From TH5896 sp049578985 (GTDB taxonomy: Archaea; Thermoproteota; Nitrososphaeria; Nitrososphaerales; Nitrososphaeraceae): DNA of 64,000 nt. How positions within the stretch are numbered: position 1 is the stretch's first letter; every line of letters starts with the position of its first letter. The stretch spans positions 3,473 to 67,472 of the forward strand of contig JBAUMZ010000185.1 of assembly GCA_049578985.1 (NCBI GenBank), given 5' to 3'. The position numbers were made by a program, and so were the translations under genes. Below the pieces are notes generated by a model. It was not told where the DNA came from. It made no database searches and saw only the letters and a list, made by a program, of their open reading frames with translations. Positions 1 to 6,702 of the stretch are shown here, in pieces.

Positions 1-515
1 ATGCTGGAAATAGTTTAGATTTTTATCAATTTATAGAATTCATAAGGCAATATGGTTTAGACATAAAAGAGACTTTACAAAGAATAGTTGTAAGTAGAGC
101 TTTTACGGTCCATCAACTAACCAATCTAATTATTAATGAATTACCGAACATCATTAGAAAACTTGACACGTGTATAGTAATTGTTCCAGATTTATTGCAC
201 ATGTTTACTCATGATCCTAACATTGATCGTAAAGAAGCGAAACATCTAATAAAAGAGATTGTTTCTGCGATAAGGAAGATAGCAATATCATCAAGTCGAA
301 CTCGATGCGTAGTATCTTGGAATTATCACCACCAGTCTTCTTTATACATCAAGATTCTTCTTCCAATATTTGATAAATACATTCAAGTTACAAGCTTCGG
401 AGGAAGATCACCACAATTAAGTATAAAGATCAATCACAGCAGCAATAGTAATAATAGTCGCCACTGTTTACTTCAGGCAAGAGAGATATATTTCGTTCCG
501 CAAATGTCTAGATAA
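1..515 (+). CDS. RecA/RadA-superfamily ATPase, 3' part only
   Basis: The reading frame is open from the window edge (codons from base 3) to a stop at 513-515, so only about the last 170 residues are visible. The first in-frame ATG, at 195, lies inside the domain and is not the real start. The visible part has features of the RecA/RadA/RadB fold: an early AGNSLDFYQF stretch, the SRAFTVHQL segment typical of RadA-like proteins, and a hydrophobic strand ending in Asp (IVIVPDLL) that fits Walker B. The Walker A region would lie upstream of the window. Archaeal members act in recombination or as KaiC/RadB-like regulators; which of these applies cannot be told. The end is Ser/Asn-rich and then finishes QMSR. 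Confidence 0.7.
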   Translation, partial: AGNSLDFYQFIEFIRQYGLDIKETLQRIVVSRAFTVHQLTNLIINELPNIIRKLDTCIVIVPDLLHMFTHDPNIDRKEAKHLIKEIVSAIRKIAISSSRTRCVVSWNYHHQSSLYIKILLPIFDKYIQVTSFGGRSPQLSIKINHSSNSNNSRHCLLQAREIYFVPQMSR

Positions 516-1001
516 GGAGTCAACGGAACCACCTAAGATATAACAGAAAGACAATATGGTTCTATATTTTATACTTGACTTAGAGCATGTAACGTACTAC
601 TGAACATATTACGCGAGAAGTAGTTTTTGGCATGATGTCCAACCTCCGAAAGGTACCGTAATTTTTCGAGTACTCGGACGCCAAGAGTTTTGCAAGTCTT
701 CCTTTAATCCATGTGTAAAGCGAAATCTAATAAATATGTTCTAGATCTAAACATAAACCTAAAAAACCATTTTTGGATGAATCATCAAGATCCAAATTTC
801 ATGATAGGGGATAATACAAATTTGGTTGGAGATCAAGATAAGTAAATGGGGGGGCGTAGGAAGATTAACACAGAAGCCTACTCTAACTGGAAACCTTATA
901 TTAATTTGTAAGTAATAATTATCAAACCATTCGGATCCTACAACCATACAATATTCTGTCAATTCTCAATAATTAGTTTAAATTAAGGTAATCACTGATA
1001 A
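516..1001. other. Intergenic region, no gene recognised
   Basis: About 490 bases between the RecA-like gene and hydantoinase A. Short open frames exist on both strands but have no recognisable composition. No tRNA-like fold was seen. The last part holds the hydantoinase promoter: an AT-rich TATA-like element around 976-986 followed by the TTAGG-type operator. Confidence 0.5.
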
Positions 1002-1015
1002 TTAGGTAGCACTAA
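1002..1015 (+). promoter_or_regulatory. TTAGG-N5-CTAA operator-like element before hydantoinase A
   Basis: TTAGGTAGCACTAA is an imperfect inverted repeat. It sits about 20 bases after the TATA-like AAATTAAGG region and 20 bases before the ATG at 1035, where the transcription start should be. The same 14-base pattern occurs at 3821 and 6686. It resembles half of the DtxR/IdeR metal-regulator box. Binding of such a regulator is inferred. Confidence 0.5.
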
Positions 1016-1034
1016 TTCGAGAGAATGCAAGAAA

Positions 1035-3572
1035 ATGGCTGCTAAACCACCTGAGTATTTAAAAGTAAAGAGGATTGGAGAATCGGATGGTAATAGTCAG
1101 AAGTTGGATATTCATCCTCATGCCGGCTATCCAACCAAAGATCATAAGAATAAGCGAATAAGAGTGGGTATAGATGTAGGTGGTACGTTTACCAAAGCAG
1201 TAGCCATAGATATGTCTACAGGAAGTATCGTAGGAAAATCTACCCTTCCTACTACTCACAAATCAAATCAAGGTGTTGCAACGGGCATTTTACAAGCGCT
1301 GTCTGATGTTATGAATAGGTTTGAGATACAAAACTCTGAAGTGGAACTCATATCTCATAGTACTACTCAGGCCGTAAATGCTTTGCTAGAAGGTGACACA
1401 GCTAAGGTTGGAATCATAGGAATGGGGGTTAGCTTAGAGAAGTCCAATATAATAAAACGCACACATATAAAAGATATCCCATTGAATGGTAACGGAAAAA
1501 ACTATATCAAGACCTGTTATAGGTACTTGGATACTTCTACCTATCTGGTTGAAGAAAGGGTGAGGTCTTTAATCCTCGAACTCATACGCGAAGGAGCCAG
1601 TGTCCTTGTTATCAGCGAGGCATATGGTGTTGATGATCCTAGTAACGAAGATTTCGTCGAAAATGTTGCAAAGTCAAGTGGTACGGGAATCAAAAAAGTT
1701 CCCGTGATTGCCGCTCATGATCTGACAGGGATTTATGGTCTTGAGATCCGGACTATGACTGCAGTGATTAATGCGAGTATTCTACCTAAAGCCGCGAGTA
1801 CAGCAAAGTTTGTGGAATATGCAGTAAGAGAAAAGCTTGGAATCTCCAAAAATACATCAATAAAGGTAATGAAAGGCGACGGAGGAGTTACAGATATCGA
1901 TGCCTTTGAAACAAAACCCATAATAACTGTTCTTTCAGGTCCCGCAGCTAGTGTTGCAGGAGCTCTGCTTCACTTAAGAGTATTAAATGGAGTTTTTGTA
2001 GAGGTCGGAGGAACTTCGACAAATATTTGCGTAATAAAAGATGGTAAACCTAAAGTAAACTACGCTACCATAGTTCAACATCCTACATGTATTCGATCAT
2101 TGGATGTGAGAGTTGTGGATGTCGCGGGAGGTTCTATCGTCATATTGTCAAGAGACATGCGAAAAATATTAGATGTAGGCCCTCGATCAGCACACATAGC
2201 TGGCTTAGAGTATTCCTGTTTTGCTGAGCCTTCCGAGCTCCAAGAAGGAGCGATTATACGATTTAGGCCTGAGATAGAGGATGACTCAGCCGATGGCAGA
2301 GATCAAAGCCTGACCTACGCCGTAATTAAAGGAGGGGGTCGAACCAATGGGTTAGAAAAAGAGGAGAACGCAAGAGAAAGACTATTTGCCATAACGACCA
2401 CATGTGCAGCTAATGCACTTGGTTTGATTCCTTACGACGATTATGCCAAAGGCAATTCGGAGTCTGCAAAGATCGCCTTATCGATTCTTGCCAGAGAGAT
2501 GGGTACTTCGATGGAAAATGCTGCCAAACAAATACTTGATATTGCCACCGCCAAGATTTTGGATATCATGGATCCTATGTTAAAAGAATATGATCTAACA
2601 TATAATAAACCAAGAGGATTTTTACTGAATAGAAAGGGAAATCGTCTTGGAAATGATAAAGGAGATAGAACTAACAATAGTTTTACTTTGGTGGGAGGAG
2701 GCGGAGGTGCATCTGTCCTAGTGCCTTACTTAGCCAAGACGCTTAATGCGAACTATAAGAAGGCTGAACATGCTGAGGTCATTTCATCAATCGGTGTAGC
2801 CGCTGCTATGATTCACGAAGAACTTGAAAGAACAGTTGATTCGAATCCCAAACCAGAAGAGGTTTCCCTCTTGATGGATGAAGTCAAAGACCTAGCCTTA
2901 GCTAAGGGTGCCCTTCCGGAGTCCATTACCATACAATCAGAATATGTCAGCGATCGATCTGTCTTCCGAGTTACCGCGACTGGTAACATTAGCCTAGACA
3001 TAGGTACAGCCAATTCTAGGGAAATTAACAATCATGAAGCTGAAGACATCGCCAAGAATCTTTTCGGAACAGCTTCAAGCCCGAATTCAGGTGATGACAC
3101 AAGGGAGCTAAATCGTAATCTGACTGTAAAACGTATTGATTTCAATGTGAAGAACTATCATGTATTTGAATGTGAAAAAAAATTCAAGAACCTATTTGGA
3201 TTTATCTCGCATTCGCAGAAAAAGCAGGTTTCCATTTTGATTCTCGATAAATTCGGAAGAGTGAGACTTTTCCTAGCAGATGTGAGTATTATAAAGGGCA
3301 CCAAACAGGAAGTCTTGACTAACTTGCTTACATTGCTAGGGAGTCCTATTGATAGTATAAACGGAAACGACTATGACAAGAATGGTAGATTCCAGCGCAG
3401 CACAAATCCAAAAAACAACCATTGGGATCTTCCACCACAGATACATCTTTTGGATGATATTCGGTTAATAGATTTTTCGAATCTCACATCTTCAGAAAAT
3501 CTTTCTAAAGTTATTAGGGATGAAGTTCAAAAATCATCCTCGAAAGATGTTCTTGCCGTAGTCAAAAAGTAA
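1035..3572 (+). CDS. Hydantoinase A / 5-oxoprolinase family protein (stand-alone HyuA)
   Basis: The 845-residue product belongs to the hydantoinase/oxoprolinase A family, ATP-dependent enzymes that open cyclic amides such as hydantoins and 5-oxoproline. After a roughly 41-residue basic extension the ASKHA nucleotide-binding fold starts with VGIDVGGTFTKAVAID (residues 44-59). Family segments follow: SHSTTQAVNALLEG, KGDGGVTD, SGPAASVAGAL, VEVGGTSTNI and a late GGGGGASVLVPYLAK. It is longer than typical HyuA (about 680-720) because of the N-terminal extension and a divergent C-terminal 150 residues. No HyuB gene lies next to it, so the substrate is open; a partner could be encoded elsewhere. The start is the only sensible ATG, just downstream of a TATA-like box and the operator-like repeat at 1002. 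Confidence 0.85.
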   Translation: MAAKPPEYLKVKRIGESDGNSQKLDIHPHAGYPTKDHKNKRIRVGIDVGGTFTKAVAIDMSTGSIVGKSTLPTTHKSNQGVATGILQALSDVMNRFEIQNSEVELISHSTTQAVNALLEGDTAKVGIIGMGVSLEKSNIIKRTHIKDIPLNGNGKNYIKTCYRYLDTSTYLVEERVRSLILELIREGASVLVISEAYGVDDPSNEDFVENVAKSSGTGIKKVPVIAAHDLTGIYGLEIRTMTAVINASILPKAASTAKFVEYAVREKLGISKNTSIKVMKGDGGVTDIDAFETKPIITVLSGPAASVAGALLHLRVLNGVFVEVGGTSTNICVIKDGKPKVNYATIVQHPTCIRSLDVRVVDVAGGSIVILSRDMRKILDVGPRSAHIAGLEYSCFAEPSELQEGAIIRFRPEIEDDSADGRDQSLTYAVIKGGGRTNGLEKEENARERLFAITTTCAANALGLIPYDDYAKGNSESAKIALSILAREMGTSMENAAKQILDIATAKILDIMDPMLKEYDLTYNKPRGFLLNRKGNRLGNDKGDRTNNSFTLVGGGGGASVLVPYLAKTLNANYKKAEHAEVISSIGVAAAMIHEELERTVDSNPKPEEVSLLMDEVKDLALAKGALPESITIQSEYVSDRSVFRVTATGNISLDIGTANSREINNHEAEDIAKNLFGTASSPNSGDDTRELNRNLTVKRIDFNVKNYHVFECEKKFKNLFGFISHSQKKQVSILILDKFGRVRLFLADVSIIKGTKQEVLTNLLTLLGSPIDSINGNDYDKNGRFQRSTNPKNNHWDLPPQIHLLDDIRLIDFSNLTSSENLSKVIRDEVQKSSSKDVLAVVKK

Positions 3573-3820
3573 TCTTATCATCTATCAACTGTTACCACCT
3601 GTTGAATATCTTCACAAAAACGATCAGTATACTTGTGATAGGTTAAATATTTGCATCCTCATCTTATTAACTCTAGGAATATTATATTTGGATGGCGCCA
3701 CTGAGGTAAGTTTGAATTATGCGGACAAATACGAAACTATTCGGCAAATGTTATCGTAGATGTGTGATGGCAAATGCAGATGACTGATATTGATAACATT
3801 ATACAGATAGCATTTAAATA

Positions 3821-3834
3821 TTAGGCTACACTAA
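3821..3834 (+). promoter_or_regulatory. TTAGG-N5-CTAA operator-like element before small winged-helix gene
   Basis: TTAGGCTACACTAA directly follows a TATA-like ATTTAAATA (about 3812-3820). A second partial repeat, TTTAGTCTAA, lies at 3839-3848. Together they cover the expected transcription start of the GTG-initiated gene at 3855, a position suited to repression. It has the same form as the elements at 1002 and 6686. Confidence 0.5.
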
Positions 3835-3854
3835 TTAATTTAGTCTAATCTGAA

Positions 3855-4169
3855 GTGAGCCTTTCGACTGATAACGAAGAAAATAACTCATTATTTTTGT
3901 TGAGAGAAGTTGCAGAAATGGTTACTTATAAAATAATTACATCAACCATGTACTCGGCAAAGACAGTGCTCCAGATTTCAAGTGAGAATAAGCTACCATT
4001 AAGTTCGACTTACAAAAAGATAAGTAAGTTGTGCAAAGCAGGGATTTTGTCTGTAGAGAGAGGATCTATAGACGATAAGGGGAAAAAGGTTCTCTATTAT
4101 AAAAGCAAGATAAAAGCAATCGATGCATGTCTAAATGAGAATGGACTCGCAGTTCATGTTAGGAAATAG
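3855..4169 (+). CDS. Small winged-helix (ArsR-like) DNA-binding protein
   Basis: A 104-residue protein starting at GTG. Residues about 25-75 read as a winged helix: a helix after VTYKIITSTMY, then TVLQISSENKLPLSSTYKKISKLCKAGIL as the helix-turn-helix with the Ser-Ser-Thr-Tyr recognition helix, and a wing of basic and Gly residues (ERGSIDDKGKKVLYYKSK). This layout is common in small thaumarchaeal ArsR/GntR-like regulators, whose targets are mostly unknown. A palindromic element overlaps its own promoter, so it may be autoregulated or belong to the putative metal regulon with the permease at 6703. Function beyond DNA binding is not shown. Confidence 0.75.
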   Translation: MSLSTDNEENNSLFLLREVAEMVTYKIITSTMYSAKTVLQISSENKLPLSSTYKKISKLCKAGILSVERGSIDDKGKKVLYYKSKIKAIDACLNENGLAVHVRK

Positions 4170-4239
4170 ATGTCCTCAAAATTTAATCCCAACACAAATA
4201 TTGAGTCTGAATCTAGTGTGAAATTGCTGGACAACAGAA

Positions 4240-4365
4240 TTATTGTTTTCCATGTTCCTCATACATATGTTCATTCAACAAGTCTTCAGATCTCCACCTA
4301 GTTTTGCATTCAGAGCAAATGAAAAACTCGGTGTCGCTATCCCGGCTAGCGTTTGTTTTGGACAA
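4240..4365 (-). CDS. Tiny C2H2 zinc-finger protein (41 aa, TTG start)
   Basis: The minus strand encodes 41 residues from a TTG at 4365 to a TAA at 4240-4242. The core is a textbook finger: Cys17-x2-Cys20-x12-His33-x4-His38, with an aromatic before the first Cys (FFICSEC) and a Trp in the loop. An in-frame stop lies eight codons upstream of the start. A TATA-like TTATATAAAG is about 30 bases upstream (4395-4402), as expected for a nearly leaderless transcript. The spacing is identical to that of the small finger protein at 10110. Single-finger proteins of this size are known in archaea as possible DNA- or protein-binding factors, but the role here is unknown. Confidence 0.6.
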   Translation of the reverse strand: MSKTNASRDSDTEFFICSECKTRWRSEDLLNEHMYEEHGKQ

Positions 4366-4514
4366 GATCGCCCGTCATATGTGCGCATTGGGCTTTATAT
4401 AAGTATAAGCCGTTCTCATGCAATGTTTTATTCAAGTAATTTTATGTTATCGCAATAATATTGCTAGTTGCGTACTAAAACGCAAAAGGCCAGCCTGGTC
4501 AGTCAGTTAATCTC

Positions 4515-4739
4515 CTAACATTCGGGCCATCTAACCTTGTCTTTAGCTAAGTATTGCTTCATGTATTCTACCAATTCTGTATATGACTTCCATATTGGTG
4601 ATACTCTGAATGAATATTATTGCTATCAGCCGCAGGCGTCATTCGACTTATTGCAATCTCGATAAGCCATTTTGTCTATATCTAAAGGTCTCACTGGACA
4701 GAAATGTAATTTACAATCAGGATAATCGAAATGTACCAT
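4515..4739 (-). pseudogene. Short Cys-rich ORF (37 aa) followed by an interrupted open segment
   Basis: An ATG at 4739 opens a 37-residue frame ending at TGA 4626-4628. It contains Cys pairs (PDCKLHFCP and DCNKSNDAC) and has a TATA-like stretch about 27 bases upstream. In the same frame, after three closely spaced stops, another 33 codons remain open to 4515 and have a protein-like composition (PIWKSYTELVEYMKQYL). This could be one decayed gene, a short real gene plus chance, or all chance. No family recognised. Confidence 0.3.
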
Positions 4740-5001
4740 TTTGACAATTAATGTTGTCAAATTTTAAGCAATTACTTATAGAACTTACCCTCACTTCATT
4801 ACCTCTTTTCCCTGTATGCCAGATTCTCTTGAGCTACATTCCCAGACTCTTGGAATGAGACGTCCCATATAATGTATAACGCTAACCAGCATTCGCATTC
4901 AAAAAATAGTCGGTTCGATGCCATATATCGGTTCTCTGACCACATAGCATGACATATTATTAATTTGTATGCTAGTCTTGTCCTTGAGAATCAAACGGGA
5001 G

Positions 5002-5015
5002 TATATATATATAAT
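5002..5015 (+). promoter_or_regulatory. TATA box that favours the TTG start of the glycosyltransferase
   Basis: An alternating run of T and A covers 5002-5015. Its centre lies about 28 bases before the in-frame TTG at 5038, the standard archaeal TATA-to-start distance for a leaderless mRNA. It lies downstream of the ATG at 4969, so that ATG would be left out of the transcript. Confidence 0.5.
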
Positions 5016-5037
5016 ATTTTATAACATAATCGTAGCA

Positions 5038-6285
5038 TTGAGGGATCAAAGAGCAACTGAGATATTTCAAAAAAATGAAAGGTTTCATATTGAAAAGGAA
5101 TCCCCAATTTTCTTGTCTATCGTCATACCTACCTATAATGAGCGAGAAAACATCATCAATCTTGTAAGAGATATAGCGGACAGGGTGCTTCCTAATGATA
5201 TAAGGACAGAGATTTTGATAATTGATGATAATTCTCCAGATGGAACTGGTTTTCTAGTAGATAATTTTGCACTAGAGAATAATTTAGATATAAACCATAA
5301 CGAAAGTCTGACACTTACGATCAAAGTTATTCATAGGCAGACACGGGATGGTTTGATATGTGCAGTACTTGATGGCGTCAAAGCATCAAGAGGCAAGAAC
5401 ATTCTAGTAATGGACGCCGATTTTTCACACCCTCCTCACCTTATACCACGTATAATAAGTGAACTCAAACACGAATCGAACTGTGTCGTGATTGGGTCAA
5501 GGTATGTAAAGGGGGGGACTACAGTAGGTGTACCATTAAAGAGGCTCCTCATTAGTTTTGGCGCAACCGGAATCGCAAGATATGGCCTCAATGTAAAGGA
5601 AGTTCGGGATCCAATGTCAGGTTTTTTTGCTTTACCACGTCATGTTTTAAAAGACATTGAATTCAATACCCAAGGGTTCAAGATATTGCTTGAAATATTG
5701 GTTAAGAAGCAAAGACATGTTACGGTAAAGGAGATTCCATATACTTTTACTGTTAGAAAATATGGGAATAGTAAGCTGGATCTGAAGGTCATGGTAGATT
5801 ATACAAAGGGGATTTGGAGTCTGTATAAGTATGGAAGAAGATCACAACACAAATTAGCAAATTCAGAGCACAGAAGATCTGTATTATTCTTATCTAAAGC
5901 TGCGAGGTTCTTCACCGTTGGTGCTAGCGGGTTACTAATCAATTTCTTGATCTCTTTTTTACTTTCTAATGGGACCTTGGCTAACCTTTGGTATGTTCAA
6001 GCGACTGCAATCGGAATTGCTGTTTCAATAACAACTAATTTCCTTTTGAACAAGATTTGGACTTTTGAAGACAAAAAGTTGTCCGTACTTTATACTTTGA
6101 AGCAATATGGTTTATTTCTGCTTTTCAGTTCTTTAGGCATCTCTATGCAGCTTACATTAATCTACCTAATGGTAGAGTCAGGAATGCCATACAACATATC
6201 GCTCATTTGTGCTGTAGCTGCAGCTTCAATTAGTAATTTTATACTTAATAAAAAATGGACATTTGGGGAGAAAGTATGGGGCTGA
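5038..6285 (+). CDS. Family 2 glycosyltransferase (DPM1-like) fused to GtrA membrane domain
   Basis: The enzyme should transfer a sugar from a nucleotide donor to a polyprenyl/dolichyl phosphate at the cytoplasmic membrane. The GT2 domain shows LSIVIPTYNERENI, the IIDDNSPDGT strand, VMDADFSHPP (DxD-type metal site) and the GSRYVKGG and DPMSGFF motifs. The last 130 residues are a GtrA-like domain with four membrane segments, including SGLLINFLISFLLSN and paired NKxWTF motifs (LLNKIWTFEDKK, LNKKWTFGEK). This fusion is common in archaeal dolichol-phosphate mannosyltransferases for S-layer or lipid glycosylation. The frame extends up to an ATG at 4969, but the TTG at 5038 fits the TATA box and gives 415 residues; the choice is an inference. 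Confidence 0.85.
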   Translation: MRDQRATEIFQKNERFHIEKESPIFLSIVIPTYNERENIINLVRDIADRVLPNDIRTEILIIDDNSPDGTGFLVDNFALENNLDINHNESLTLTIKVIHRQTRDGLICAVLDGVKASRGKNILVMDADFSHPPHLIPRIISELKHESNCVVIGSRYVKGGTTVGVPLKRLLISFGATGIARYGLNVKEVRDPMSGFFALPRHVLKDIEFNTQGFKILLEILVKKQRHVTVKEIPYTFTVRKYGNSKLDLKVMVDYTKGIWSLYKYGRRSQHKLANSEHRRSVLFLSKAARFFTVGASGLLINFLISFLLSNGTLANLWYVQATAIGIAVSITTNFLLNKIWTFEDKKLSVLYTLKQYGLFLLFSSLGISMQLTLIYLMVESGMPYNISLICAVAAASISNFILNKKWTFGEKVWG

Positions 6286-6419
6286 TTCGCTCTCAAGAGC
6301 AAGGATTTTCGCTTGAAGATTGGACTGTTCTTACAAATTGGCGAGTTTATAAAAGATTCTCTATATTGCTAAGGGGGCAGAAAGCATTGATTGTATGGGA
6401 ATTAGAACGTCTATTATAG
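6276..6419 (+). CDS. Possible 47-aa ORF overlapping the glycosyltransferase end
   Basis: An ATG inside the last codons of the glycosyltransferase (ATGGGGCTGA overlap) opens a 47-codon frame ending at TAG 6417-6419. It is basic and aromatic (SLEDWTVLTNWRVYKRF), with no membrane segment or known motif. The overlap would allow translational coupling. It could be a remnant of a longer downstream gene or a chance frame. Confidence 0.3.
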   Translation: MGLIRSQEQGFSLEDWTVLTNWRVYKRFSILLRGQKALIVWELERLL

Positions 6420-6598
6420 CCGCCTAAAGAGAGTAATTCAAAGTAATCTTATTCTTCGAAATGGGAATTGGTCGGTTAACAGGACTGAACCCGCTTATAA
6501 ACCAATTAATCTCACTGATAGAGGAGGTACTGTAAGTCTATATCGATGGACTGCAGCCAAGGACCAATGAAAATCCTTGGTGAAAACAATGATGGGGC

Positions 6599-6620
6599 AA
6601 TATTAGGATATCCTAATATT
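6599..6620. promoter_or_regulatory. 22-bp perfect palindrome upstream of iron permease
   Basis: A perfect inverted repeat of 22 bases with the core TTAGGATATCCTAA. It lies about 80 bases upstream of the permease start and uses the same TTAGG/CCTAA half-sites as the proximal element at 6686. Two sites in one promoter are typical of genes under tight metal-dependent repression. The identity of the regulator is inferred. Confidence 0.6.
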
Positions 6621-6685
6621 TAAACAGTATCATTTTTCACCTATGAAAGCTATGACTAAGGGAGAAATCTATTTATTTGTGATTC

Positions 6686-6699
6686 TTAGGTTAGCCTAA
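6686..6699 (+). promoter_or_regulatory. DtxR/IdeR-like box at the iron permease start
   Basis: TTAGGTTAGCCTAA lies between the TATA-like TATTTATT (about 6670-6677) and the ATG at 6703, on top of the expected transcription start. It matches the first 14 bases of the bacterial DtxR/IdeR consensus (TTAGGTTAG then CTAA). Position and gene function agree with iron-dependent repression. Confidence 0.65.
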
Positions 6700-6702
6700 T
6701 AG

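Noticed and set aside
4243..4458. Plus-strand frame of 71 codons
   Set aside because: It is the antisense of the C2H2 zinc-finger gene and has no own support.
4905..4945. GGTTCGATGCC as a tRNA T-arm
   Set aside because: No acceptor, D or anticodon stems can be formed around it.
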